This document shows positions 11,001 through 20,100 of a stretch of DNA of 64,000 nt, one piece after another. The translations under genes and the position numbers were made by a program. Positions within the stretch are counted from its first letter, which is position 1. Each line of letters starts with the position of its first letter. The stretch spans positions 25,608,626 to 25,672,625 of the forward strand of contig CM060064.1 of the NCBI GenBank assembly GCA_030533445.1, read 5' to 3'. The notes under the pieces are model-generated. The model saw only the letters and a program-made list of their open reading frames with translations. It ran no database searches and had not been told where the DNA came from. This DNA is from Cyprinodon diabolis (lineage: Eukaryota; Chordata; Actinopteri; Cyprinodontiformes; Cyprinodontidae).

Positions 11001-13246
11001 CACAATGAGACATGATGACTGCAGCATCAGTTTGTGAGGATTTATTTCGTCAGCATGTACAGGGAAAATAATCAGAGTTGATGGGAGGATGCATGAAGCT
11101 AAGCAAAGGATAAGCCTGGAATAAAAAAATGTTAGAGGCTGAAAGTGGTTTGTATCAAGCAATTAGTTTAGATCAAATCATAAGGGCCTAATGAAACCGT
11201 GGTCCCTTTTCATATAAGTAGATGTGAATTATGTGGCTATATATTAACACTTCTTAATAAAATATAACAAATACATTCCAAGATCTGACAAGGGATGATT
11301 ACTTTCACTTTACAATGCCAAACAACATTCTTATTGTATTCCAACAACAGGCACAAAACGAGTATAGTCAGAAAACATATGACAGTGGTCGACTAATTTT
11401 ACCAGGGGGGGCAGGGTGGGGCCAGTTTTTTCTTTTTTTTTGTCATGGGGGCACCAAACAAAAGGGTGAAACAAAAAAAAAAAAATGGATGGCCAAAGTT
11501 CATCACTTGATATATTAAGTTAACCCAAGACCCTCATTTACACTACCCTCTGAAACGGATCAGCGCCGAGTTTGGTCATAAGGAACAGTGATGAATAGTG
11601 ATGATCTACGGTATTACTGCTCTCTAGAGGTAAACAAGCAAATCAGAATGGCCCTGCCCATAACATTCAGGTAAATATGTCTGGTTATAATTGTGATATT
11701 GTGTTTTTTGCAGAGAAGGCAGCCTTTGGTGAATTTAGTTGACAGAGGCAGCATTTAGGGAAGTGGATACGACAAACAATAGTCTAATCAGGGCTTACAG
11801 ATGCGGGAAACAATGACAGACGTTGAGGTTCATCACACTGCTAAGCAGAATCATCACTGGAAATCAAGTGGCACGGTAGGGAAGCCAGTATTATAATGAT
11901 GTCTGATATGACACTGCCTGCTCATGTGCTCTTTGTTATGATAGAATCAATCCACAATTGAACCGCACCGAGCCCTACTATTGAACTAGTACCAGTTTAG
12001 CATGGTTCGGTTGTGTCTGGCACGGATCTGTTCAGGTACATTCCTTTTACACTCAAGAGAGTGTAAAAGGAATGCACAGTTATTTCTGTTACCGTGCTCA
12101 GACCGATCTCTGCAAGGTTTAAAAAGGTTACTGTAAATGGGGAAAGTGAGTGCCGCAAAGTAATTTTTAAGTCCTAAAATAAAATGTAAAAAGTTAGCCT
12201 AAGGGACTTATTGGTTGCTGTTTCTGTTCCAGTGCATATTATAATCTATTTATCATAAACTATTCTTTATAATGTATTAGGTACAGGGGCCAGGACGAGT
12301 TTTACAAGGAGCACTGGCCCCTGTCTGGAACCGCCCATACAAGAGGTGACACAATAAAGACAATTTCCTGTCCCTTTCTATTGGTAATAATAAGACTAAC
12401 GTTATTTATCACATCTGTTTTTAAGCAGTGTTGTGTCAAGTGTATGGAGGACCGATCCTGCCATAATTAAAAATACAGAAAATAAATTAATGCTTAAAGA
12501 AATAAGTAATAAATAAATAAAGTTAAAGAATATAATGGACAACAAATAAATAAGGTAATTATTACAAAGGCAAATAAACAAATAAGCTAATTAAAAGATA
12601 AATGTATGTCTCACTGTGTAATTTCATTTCTACCTACATTTATTTGTTTATTGTATTTTTTTTTGGGGGGGGGAGGGGTTATTGTATGCCTATTTATTTT
12701 TGGAGCATTTATTTTTTCTGTATTTATTTTTAATTATGGCAGGATTGGTCCTCCATACACGTGGTCTACAATTTAACTAATAACTGCTTTATGGTTTGTT
12801 TGTGGACGTTTTTTCTCGTTGGTTAAATCAAAAATACGGAAAAAGCTTTTTGATAAAGTAGCCTATGAATACATGAATTAAAGAAATCCCAAATACCAGA
12901 CAGATTGTTTCCTCTACTGAGTAACCATGCATACATTTAATACCAATCTCTCTGCAGAACTTTGCTACTGCATTTTAATGTCAACAAAAACTTTCCGCTC
13001 TGTGGGCCTCTGTCTCTCTCACCTCAGTCGGTCCCCTATGTCTCCCCTCCGTTTCCTTTTGTCACTCTTCGGTCTCTCCAGTGAACCGTCCCGTATCCTC
13101 TGCCCATCGCTGCAGTCGGCTGTCACCGAGCCTGCCGTCCCCGCTGCAAAGGCCCCGTTCACCGGCTGCAGCGTCGCAGCTCGCCCCGCTGCCAGAGCCG
13201 CCCTTCTTCTCCGACTCAGACCCCCATTTACATTCAAGTCACTCAT
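1994..13246 (-). CDS. dgat1: dgat1, exons 1-5 (5' half of gene, partial)
   Basis: Diacylglycerol O-acyltransferase 1, an ER multi-pass membrane enzyme of the MBOAT family that makes triacylglycerol from diacylglycerol and acyl-CoA. Five exons, read on the minus strand, are 224, 88, 41, 86 and 53 nt. All have AG/GT borders and join without frame breaks to 164 codons. The reading gives an Arg-rich N-terminus (SRRRRAAL), then [17 protein letters not shown] (start of the first membrane helix), [21 protein letters not shown] and [15 protein letters not shown]. These are close to the mammalian DGAT1 residues I know. The family is about 490-500 residues, so about two thirds, including the catalytic His and the MBOAT core, lies left of position 1. 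I cannot say whether this is the fish a or b paralogue. SOAT, a related MBOAT enzyme, lacks these motifs. Confidence 0.93.
2047..3060 (-). other. dgat1 intron 4, right of exon 5
   Basis: AT-rich intronic sequence with poly-A/T runs at about 2568 and 2748. Nothing coding was recognised. The rest of intron 4, to 8071, is described in the repeat entries that follow. Confidence 0.5.
3200..3310 (+). pseudogene. Decayed Tc1-like transposase fragment
   Basis: Reading forward from about 3251, the bases give [16 protein letters not shown], which resembles the Tc1 block around the second catalytic Asp (QQDNDPKHTAK in many fish elements). No open frame extends either way and no inverted repeats were found, so this is an old fragment ending at the neighbouring MITE. 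Confidence 0.4.
3311..4490. mobile_element. MITE with GTGTGTAAC-type ends, split by a hAT MITE
   Basis: The left end TAAAGCAACAGTGCATAACT and the reverse complement of the right end (TAAAAGAATAATGTGTAACT) are imperfect inverted repeats of the kind seen at 22893-23763. A hAT MITE occupies 3409-4065, so the host element without it is only about 520 bp. No coding capacity is visible. The flank is TA/TTAA-like but decayed, so the exact target duplication is uncertain. Confidence 0.5.
3409..4065 (-). mobile_element. Non-autonomous hAT element, copy 1
   Basis: 657 bp, beginning CAGAGGCGTAGCC and ending GCTCCACCCCTG, flanked on both sides by the identical 8-bp CATATCAA (3401-3408 and 4066-4073). 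CAG...CTG termini with an 8-bp duplication are the hAT signature. There is no transposase frame. The sequence is homologous over nearly its whole length to the reverse complement of 13590-14337. Confidence 0.85.
4491..6673 (-). other. dgat1 intron 4, middle part
   Basis: AT-rich intronic sequence. It contains a pyrimidine-rich tract around 5000-5260 and a 13-bp perfect inverted repeat (5327-5339 and 5381-5393, core TGCACTGCTGCAG). No exon or complete mobile element was recognised. Confidence 0.45.
6674..7129. mobile_element. MITE with CATCC...ACCCTAATC ends
   Basis: Left end GTCCACCCTAATC (6687-6699) and right end GGATTAGGGTGGA (7104-7116) are inverted, and the outer bases (CTGCATCCGAA and TTAAGGACACA) are roughly complementary. 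Length is about 455 bp with no open frame. It includes the words AGTAGTG and CTAGTGGATGAAAA that recur at 9527-9600. It contains a 48-bp near-perfect palindrome. The superfamily is not certain. Confidence 0.6.
6844..6891. repeat. 48-bp near-perfect palindrome
   Basis: Two 24-base arms with no spacer. The centre is GAGGAGAGCTCTCCTC and the outer part is TCCCATAATGCTTTG. Only one arm pair mismatches (C at 6859 against T in the complementary arm). It lies in the middle of the MITE at 6674-7129. Confidence 0.85.
7130..8071 (-). other. dgat1 intron 4, next to exon 4
   Basis: Ordinary AT-rich intronic sequence. Nothing recognised besides the splice donor of exon 4 at 8070-8071. Confidence 0.45.
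8072..8157 (-). CDS. dgat1: dgat1 exon 4
   Basis: An 86-nt exon whose first base completes Lys118. It then encodes [20 protein letters not shown] and WPAACLVI, and ends one base into codon 147. The acceptor is TTTTTCCAG and the donor is GTAGGTT. This is the most DGAT1-diagnostic segment in the window. Confidence 0.96.
8281..9051. mobile_element. 771-bp element with 13-bp TIRs and TTA duplication
   Basis: Perfect 13-bp inverted ends, AGTCGTAGGGAAA at 8281-8293 and its complement at 9039-9051, with TTA directly outside each end (8278-8280 and 9052-9054). A 3-bp TTA duplication suggests PIF/Harbinger, though the ends alone do not prove it. The interior is unlike the surrounding intron: it has GGGCGGG and ATTGG boxes at about 8371-8395 and an exon-like open frame at 8529. 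There is no transposase, so it is a non-autonomous or gene-carrying derivative. It makes up most of dgat1 intron 3. Confidence 0.65.
8529..8846 (+). CDS. Exon-like ORF inside the 771-bp element
   Basis: An ATG-started frame of up to 105 codons. The first 74 or so are acidic and GC-rich and include [13 protein letters not shown], then a Ser/Thr/Pro-rich linker and YPRELNG. A splice donor-like AATG|GTAAAG follows at about 8747, and beyond it composition turns AT-rich, so the real exon probably ends there. [11 protein letters not shown] words occur, as far as I recall, at the N-terminus of the many teleost proteins annotated P2X7-receptor-like (a cytosolic Cys-rich domain without the channel). 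I see no second exon with that Cys cluster nearby. It may be a transposon gene's first exon, a captured host exon, or chance. Function unknown. Confidence 0.4.
   Translation: MTLDESLPLCNFYLAKVSGEEGVVEEDARAAEAWFGVEGLQPYMFEPLPRNAPSSVSSTPAEETNVYPRELNGKVNDSYFLFQSLRILAARYESRCYDRINLIDR
9385..9425 (-). CDS. dgat1: dgat1 exon 3
   Basis: A 41-nt micro-exon after acceptor CTGTTCTAG and before donor GTGAGTA. It encodes [13 protein letters not shown] plus two bases of a Lys codon completed in exon 4. Human DGAT1 has [14 protein letters not shown] at this place. The exon is far too short for simple ORF finding; it is supported by phase, splice sites and sequence. Confidence 0.95.
9527..9600. repeat. Fragment related to the MITE at 6674-7129
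   Basis: The words GTCTAGTGGATGAAAA, CTAGTGCACTCAAATTTTCC and ACAACGCA match the left part of the 6.7-kb MITE in order. Both ends are missing. It lies in dgat1 intron 2. Confidence 0.5.
9834..9921 (-). CDS. dgat1: dgat1 exon 2
   Basis: The exon is 88 nt, with acceptor TTTTTGTAG before it and donor GTAAGAA after it. It completes codon 75 as Ser and encodes [20 protein letters not shown], then VLNWCVVML. The human counterpart reads [20 protein letters not shown], then [10 protein letters not shown], so the match is unambiguous. The end of this exon enters the first membrane segment. Confidence 0.95.
9922..12020 (-). other. dgat1 intron 1, left part
   Basis: AT-rich intron sequence. A G-rich tract (about 11402-11420, followed by T-rich and A-rich runs to 11485) may be a decayed hAT-like insertion, but ends could not be fixed. 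No exon was recognised. Confidence 0.4.
12039..12074. repeat. Perfect 16-bp hairpin
   Basis: Arms CATTCCTTTTACACTC (12039-12054) and its exact complement (12059-12074) with a 4-base loop AAGA. Flanking words GGCACGG and CCGTGCT are also complementary, so this may be the core of a larger fold-back element in dgat1 intron 1. Confidence 0.85.
12283..12324. repeat. 11-bp inverted repeat
   Basis: ACAGGGGCCAG at 12283-12293 and its exact complement at 12314-12324, 20 bases apart. It lies just left of the fold-back MITE; no function is evident. Confidence 0.7.
12440..12760. mobile_element. Fold-back MITE
   Basis: 321 bp with arms of about 55-60 bp. The left arm starts GTGTATGGAGGACCGATCCT and the right arm is its complement with one early mismatch. 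The arms continue through GCCATAATTAAAAATA into AAATAAAT-rich sequence. The centre is AT-rich and there is no coding frame. It lies in dgat1 intron 1. Confidence 0.8.
13023..13246 (-). CDS. dgat1: dgat1 exon 1 (coding part)
   Basis: The first coding exon starts at an ATG read from 13246 and ends at CTGAG|GTGAGA. It contributes 74 codons plus two bases of codon 75. The stretch is GC- and CpG-rich, unlike its AT-rich surroundings. It encodes a polar, Ser/Arg/Ala-rich N-terminus with SRRRR near residues 11-15 and a basic [10 protein letters not shown] segment near the end. Such a disordered cytosolic N-terminus is typical of DGAT1. The start is chosen because it is the first ATG and no in-frame ATG precedes it in this exon. 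Confidence 0.88.
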
Positions 13247-13589
13247 AATGAACCGAAATTAAACCACTACAAGTTTTAGTCTGTATTAGTTCCTCTTGTT
13301 TGACTTCTCAGTTCAGGACATACCGCGCTGGTTCATACAGAAACACCCAGACGGTAGAGATCAAGGAGGAAGTGAACAGGGAGAAAACAGAACACGCAGG
13401 ATTCACATTTCCACACAGACAGATGCAACTCTGAACTCGTTTGACTGGTGCAACCTTAAACAACAGGTGAGTCCTAACCTGGGGTTTCATTGAGTAACAC
13501 ACAGATTCCACTAAACAGGCTTAGATCAGATGAAACCGGACTTCAACGATCCGGATGGCCTAAAATTTACACATAACAAACAGATACAG
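13247..13589 (-). promoter_or_regulatory. dgat1 5' UTR / promoter-proximal region
   Basis: Sequence between the dgat1 start codon and the upstream hAT MITE. It must hold the 5' UTR and core promoter if transcription starts close to exon 1. I see no clear TATA box. A plus-strand consensus splice donor (AACAG|GTGAGT at 13466/13467) faces away from dgat1, so a divergent non-coding transcript is possible. The assignment is by position, not by recognised motif. Confidence 0.35.
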
Positions 13590-14337
13590 CAGGGGCGGAG
13601 CTAGATGGGGGGGCCAGGGGGGGCCATGGCCACCCTTAGCCAATCATTGGCCACCTCTACCCTTCATTTCCCTCTAATACAGATGGTGGCAGCAGTAATA
13701 CTCTCCAGTGGAATATTCATATTCATTTAATTCATTTAACATTTTAATTTTACATATATTACAATTACTTGAAAACAAAAACATTGTGGTTAATTATGCA
13801 CATCAATATAATCTCATTAAACATGATAAGTACAGAATCCATGCTCTTTTCAGAACTACATTTTGTGTTTCATGGGGTAAAGAGAAAATGATGCATCTCT
13901 GCAAGTTATCTAGGAGTCTTCAGTAAAATCATAGATAAATAACTATTTTAATACAAACTTAATAGATAATCAATTTATGTAGACATTAGTACTTGTAAAT
14001 ATCAATTGTATGCAGAATGATTACTGATAAAAGTAGATAAGTAATGACAATGGACAGATGTTCGCTCAAAACTCAAAACCTGAAAGAATTTTATCCACTT
14101 TACCTTTTATCTAGAAAGCACGGATGTTTGAATATATTTGTCTATTTGATAGCAAAGGTTGTGGGAAAGTATAGTTTTTCTTTATTTAGAAAATATGGAT
14201 GTTTTGCTTGTTAATTTTCCTGTTGGAAGAGTGTAGATTGCTGTGAGGTTCTGGTGCCTATCTACGTTTGGTCACCCCTCAGTGTACATTGGTTATTGCT
14301 TGGCCACCCTTATAAAAATGTTCCGGCTACACCTCTG
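13590..14337 (+). mobile_element. Non-autonomous hAT element, copy 2
   Basis: 748 bp, starting CAGGGGCGGAGCTAGATGG and ending GGCTACACCTCTG. The flanking 8-mers AGATACAG and AGATGCAC agree at six of eight bases, a decayed target duplication. It is homologous in inverse orientation to 3409-4065. It contains an extra AT-rich block (near 13925-14030) absent from copy 1. It starts about 340 bp upstream of the dgat1 ATG. Confidence 0.8.
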
Positions 14338-14639
14338 AGATGCACATTTCAACAATGAAACAAATGCTAATAACATGATGGGAAAGGTCATGTTAAAGGA
14401 TTGGTAGCTTGATCACAATGTACAGGTTTTGTGAAGGAAGTAAAACTGACTCAAACCTTCATAATAGAACGAGTTTCAATCCAATTTAAATATAATGTAA
14501 TTAAAAAAATCACATTATTATTCTGAATTCAATGGACGGATCAATGCTTGATCTATTAAAAAATAAGAAAAAAACATTTGTTATTTTTTGACAAAGCACT
14601 TTTTTTATATCAGTCTGTATAAAAAACAGCAGCAGAAAC

Positions 14640-14872
14640 AGAAACTGGGAGAGGGGTTCCGATCTGTCATTCTCCACAAGTCAAATGAAGAGGGAACTAA
14701 AGAAACTGAATCACAATAAGTCACCAGAGGCTTCTCCAGATCTGCAGGACAGACGACTACAGAAGATCCTTCCTGGCTACAGCCATCAACATCTCATTGA
14801 AAAAAAAAAAAACATGAGTTACTAAAACACGTATTTCCCTTTGGGATCAATAAAGTATTATTGAATTGAACT
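14640..14872 (+). mobile_element. 3' end of an L2/Rex-type LINE
   Basis: Starts with remains of the RT C-terminus (CCGATCTGTCATTCTCCACA, then GACAGACGACTACAGAAGAT) and ends with the common teleost LINE 3' UTR words CCCTTTGGGATCAATAAAG followed by short ATTGAATTGAA repeats. It is 5'-truncated, with no open frame. Confidence 0.65.
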
Positions 14873-16830
14873 GAGTTGATGGGGTAATGTGTGTAGAATT
14901 TTAAGAAAAGATATTTCTATAGCCTAATAATATTTTGCAAAAGGCAGTAACACAACTAAATGTGGGGGAAACATGCTGTGAATCCTGTATAGATTCATGG
15001 CAATTATTTGGGATTTTTCAGGAGATGCATGTACTGTACCCGTTGGTCTCACAATATGAAACAACCACCATATTTGATCTCTGCTCCATGCTGTCTGTGT
15101 CTTGTGGTTTTCTCTCCCTGCTCTAAATGTCAGATGCTTCTGCAACCTTCTGCTATTCTCTTGATGTCGCTACTAGTTTTTTCTGGTGATTCCAGGCATA
15201 CTAACAAAATCGCTCTGTTTCTCACTAGCCCCAATTTGTACTGTACGAATCTTGGTTGAATTTTACCAATTTCTACATGTAGATTAACATTGCACTCAAC
15301 TGAATTCTGCTATAACAAGCTGTTTAGTTTGAAATACGTCTATAATGTTTTCATCGAAAGTGAGGGAAAGTAGTTGTCCATGTACTTTTCTTATTTTATT
15401 AATGTTTTATTTTATTAATACTTTTATACACCAATTTTTAACTGTTTTTATGACTGATTATTTATATTTTCTGATTGTGTATAGCACTTTGGTCCTACTG
15501 GGTGTAGAAAGTTCTTTATAAATAAATTTGGTATTTTACTCAATTTTTACAGGCTCTATGTGAAAAAACTTTGTTAAATTCCAATCCCGTCTTTGCCCAT
15601 CATGGTTGTGCATGCTTATCCATACTCAGGTGAGAAGGTATCAATAGCATTGATCAATCTTTATCAGTCCTTACTGTCTTTAAGGCTGTCTTTTAGACTA
15701 ATGAGCCTGTCTGCTGTTGTTCGGACAAGAGACCTTGAAAAAGAATTACTAACAAACTTAAAAAAAGTTTTCATTGAACTTTAAAACTTTCAGTTTGCAG
15801 GTTTCCTAAACAGTCTTAAAATGTTTAAAATATGAATTCAATTTTTGTTTTTTTTTGCCATTCTTGATATAATGGACTTTTTTACTACTGAGAGTAAAAA
15901 TGTTAGTGAAGGAAGAAAATACTGAGAATATAATAAATCGCATTTGGTTATTTTGGCTGGTGGATCGTTTTACTGCATTATCTCTGAAAACATTAGAAAT
16001 AAAATACTTCTCATATTATATTCTTATGGGCTGTCAAAATAAAATGCACCAAAAGTGAGGATTTTCAGTGTTTCTGCTCTGTAAGCCAGTAGAGGGAGTC
16101 CAGAGCTACAAACTTATCCCTAGCTTCTGTCAGTGTAGTCAATTCTTTCCTTTGCAATTTTAGTAATACAATTAAAATAGGTAATTTATGAAGCCACCTG
16201 CTGTTTTTTATTGATTAGTTACATGTTTTCCCTTTAATTTTTTCTTACATCAAGGTATTTTTAGTTGTAATTAAAGCTCAAATAAAAACAGGCTTTGCTG
16301 AACTTGGGCTTTGTACCTTCTCTCTTTTTTAAAATCCAGAAGACACTGTATTGCATGCAAGGCTTCTACTGCTACAGGATCAAGTTATTTTTGATAGCTG
16401 CGAGTCATTTAAAATTTAGAGAATAAGAGGTTTTCTTCTTGTATTATTAATTTTTTCTGAAGGGATTCCAAAACTGAGACTTTATAAGACCTGCTAGTGC
16501 TGCAAGAAGCATATAAATATATATATAGTAATACCACAACCTAGTTCCCATTAATATTTCTGTCTATCCACTGTTTGTATTCTAATCTTGTTCGTTATAA
16601 GGTTGACATTTTCCATGTTTTTAATCAGCTTAATTTTTTTGCAAACCTTTTTCTTTTTTCAGTATCTATATCATCCTAAAATTAATCCTTATCGATCAAT
16701 TGTACATTTACAGGTATAAAGATTACTATGAATATTAAGCAAAACCAGTCCCTAGACATAAACTTAAGCAAATGCCTAGTAAAGGCTGTAGTAATTTCCT
16801 AGTGCTTATTGCACAGATTTTTTTGCTGCT
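14873..16830. other. Intergenic, nothing recognised
   Basis: AT-rich intergenic sequence with several short chance frames of no protein-like character. A short (AT)n run lies near 16513-16530. Confidence 0.5.
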
Positions 16831-17103
16831 TTGCAGTGCTTGTTCTTAATGGAGCAACAGAATAGCAGCATATTACCCATTCTGGTGGCATCTTTTAGAA
16901 AAGTGACCCTGCAGCCAACTGCTTTACAACCATAGGTCAGAGAGTGCGATGGTGACAGTCTTGCCCAAGTGAGGCAACATGGCAGCAATGGGTACAATGT
17001 AGCTTACCACCATCAGCAGGTGACTGTGCATTAATGAGTAAGTGCCTGAATGCAGTGTAAAGCGCTCAGGGGTCATTGGAATTGATAAAGCATCTACCAA
17101 ACA
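16831..17103 (+). repeat. Old copy of a teleost SINE-like repeat
   Basis: Contains GGTACAATGTAGCTTACCACC and GTGTAAAGCGCTCAGGGGTC, in the same order as in the better copy at 38390-38637. It is more diverged and both ends are indistinct. Confidence 0.6.
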
Positions 17104-20100
17104 TGATGCTTGTAGTTTCCACAAAAGGCCAGTCTTGCAACGGCCTCAAGGACTTTCTATTACTAAGGGGTGGACCTGTTTTTTCTGTTTAGTTTGCATG
17201 TTTTCTAACCCATAACAAGGCTTTTGTTTGGGATACTCTATAAGCCTGGAACTGAAGTCTACTCCAGACATTTTAAATTAAGAAAGCTTTCTGGATGGGA
17301 GGTGACACATCTTCAAAGCTGGAAAACAAAGTCCAGTGGTTTGTTTTTGACTTTTTTGGAATGACTGTGACTTGGATGACTGAGAATCTTCCCCAGCATT
17401 TTGAAGAAAAAAAAAGGTTACTATTTGACACTTTGATCGGTGATGCTCCAGTTTCAACTTTATGACTGTCTCCTTTCTTTGGTCTCCTTTTTCTAAATAA
17501 ACTAAATTATTGTGAAAAGAAAGTGTCAGCCCTCTGAAACAAGGTGAAGTGAATGAGCCTTCCTGTTAGTTTGGCAATGCTCTGTTCTCTATGCTTCACA
17601 AAAGGCAGAAAACTCTTGATCTTTCTAGTATTTTTCTCAGTCATCTTAATCAAATACAATAAACCATAAAAATATAGACAATATTATTAGTTAACAAATA
17701 ATAATTTTTGAAAAACTCTGCATGACTTGTTGCAGGTCATTTGTCTGTACCTGAATACCAATATGCTGCACACATAAATGTAAAAAAAACATTCTGACAA
17801 GATAAAACAAATATGCATTGAGTATTACAATTCTAGGTTAATTTTGGAAATTGCACTTTTCTTAGCTTAAAAAAAAAAATCTGTTCTATTCTCTATAATA
17901 ATACAAGGACGTGTCCTTTGACACGTCCTTTGTCACCTGCAAAGAACGGTTTGGCCATCGTCTCATTTGACCTGGTTCATTTCTGATTATGCATTTCATT
18001 TTTTTAGGTTCAAAGAGCAGGATCCAACAAAGAGCTTCTTTACGTAACAAATGGAAACCAGAATAGTCCTGCTTGCAAAGAACTCATTATGCATTTTTGG
18101 TCCAAATGGAAGGAAGTAATTTCCTTGTAAAGAAGACACTGACTGTGACCTTCATTTCAGAACATAACCTTGTTCCAGTCTTGTCATAATACCCTTGCGA
18201 TTAAAAAACAACAACAACAACAAAAAATGAAGGATCGGGTAAAAATTATTTGTTTTTTTTTAAAGCTTAATTATGTTAAAGCTAACACAGCTCTGGTCTG
18301 GTTTTATTATCATTTACAATTTATACAATTTCTGTTACAAAAATCAGACTTCTAAACATCTCTGCTTTCTGTTTGGTAAGTTGTTGCACAGGTTTCCTTT
18401 CTTGGCCCAATATACTTTGGCTTTTTATGTGCTGATGAAATTAATATTTTTATTACTTTTAAACAACTTATCTTACATGCAAAATCTGTGGTTCTGACTA
18501 GATATTCCAAATATTCCTATAACCCACCTTAACATATGATTCCTAACTGCCTCCCTCTCTATTGAAGTTAAGTGTTATGGTAGTGACTTTTTGAATACTG
18601 CACCACAATGCACTTATACATTTCTGATCAGTCTGTCATCTGATCCTGAAATTTAACATTTTTTACAAAAATTTACAATTTTGCTTTCTGTTCCTAAAGT
18701 TAGGGCTATAAAATAAAGCTGAAAAACCATTACAGTTGTTACACATATGAACTGAACCTTTTTTTCTCTCCTTATATAAAATTGTAGACCCACCCAGCAG
18801 ACATCTTAAGGCTCATGTATTTATAGTGGCAGTTGGGCTGTTTATTTGTTTTACTTTATTTTTTTCTTTTTTGTGCTTAATTTAATACTTCTTTTACATC
18901 ATGCTACCTATATGGAATTAGAAAAGTGATATATGATATGCACATACTTGCTTAGTTACATATTTGTAGGCACTGATGAATTAAAAAACTTGAAAGTAAC
19001 AAATTCTTATAAATTCTCACATATGCTTAAAGATAGATGAGACATCAGTGGTAACTTTCCTTTAAGAAAAAATCCCATATACTTGCTGATAGATAAAAAG
19101 AAACATGGTACAGAGCCAAGATGTAGCAATGAGAGAAAGAAGAAGATGGGTGGATATGAAGAGAGAAAGATTTCTTTTCAGCATGCCGTATATCTCCATC
19201 TTTTTTCTGCCTCCATCTGGAGAGGCAGAGGGAGCAGAAGATGTGTGTTTGCCCTTGCTGGTTGTAATGAAGCCATGGAAGGATAGATGACTGACTCTAA
19301 CGTCAGCAGAGGAGAATCTCACCGGCCGACATCACTCAGCTGACCCGAGTGTGTTTATGCGTGTGACAACAGAGACTGATGCTGATTATATAGGAGACCA
19401 GTTGGAGAGATAAAGGTGTCACCAGGTAGACAGAGGAATGAAGAAGAAGTGCATGCGGTCTCTGCGGTTAACATGTGCTCCTGGATCTGTTTCTGCACGC
19501 TCTGCTGCCTGTTGTGCATTTGGAAGTGTATGCACATAAATCTGAATTCAAGGCATGCAAGTGTGCACTTTTCTCTGTGTGTTGTCATTAATACATGACT
19601 GCACAGTTTTTTATTTTTTTTATTTTGGCAAGTAACAACTGAAACATGCACCTGTGTGCTTAGAGCATACAGTATATGTGTGGATGCAGTACACGTAGAT
19701 GGATAGAGGCATCACCGTGCTGTTGAGGTGCTTGGCATCAAGTCAGCACTTCTGCAGTTCAGCCAAGGACTCCTGAGCAACACGTACATCCATCTCCATG
19801 ATTTGGAAGGAGAGAAAAGAGGGAGAGGAAGATAGCTAAAAACAAGGAAAGATATATTTCCTTGGCTGATTCCTAATGTTTTTCTTTGACATACTTGGGA
19901 AGGAATCTGCTTGTATAGTGGCCAGAAAAGCAAAAATATAATTCCTTCACTAACCGGTTTGTTTCTGTATCATGTATGAGAAGGGGGAGGAAGGGCAAGG
20001 GTTGTTTTACTCCTTTTATCGAGGTGGCTATTCAATATGGCAATGTGGAAACATTTTTACTGTATTCAACATATGTTTTTAAATTACTGTATTTTAGAGC

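Noticed and set aside
11395..11490. G-rich tract possibly from a hAT-like element
   Set aside because: No inverted end or duplication was found; homopolymers alone are not evidence.
12927..13262. 111-codon plus-strand frame
   Set aside because: Antisense of dgat1 exon 1; the GC-rich exon leaves the opposite strand open.
19062..19651. Overlapping frames on both strands
   Set aside because: Frames on both strands of the same stretch, none with motifs or splice borders; typical of chance.
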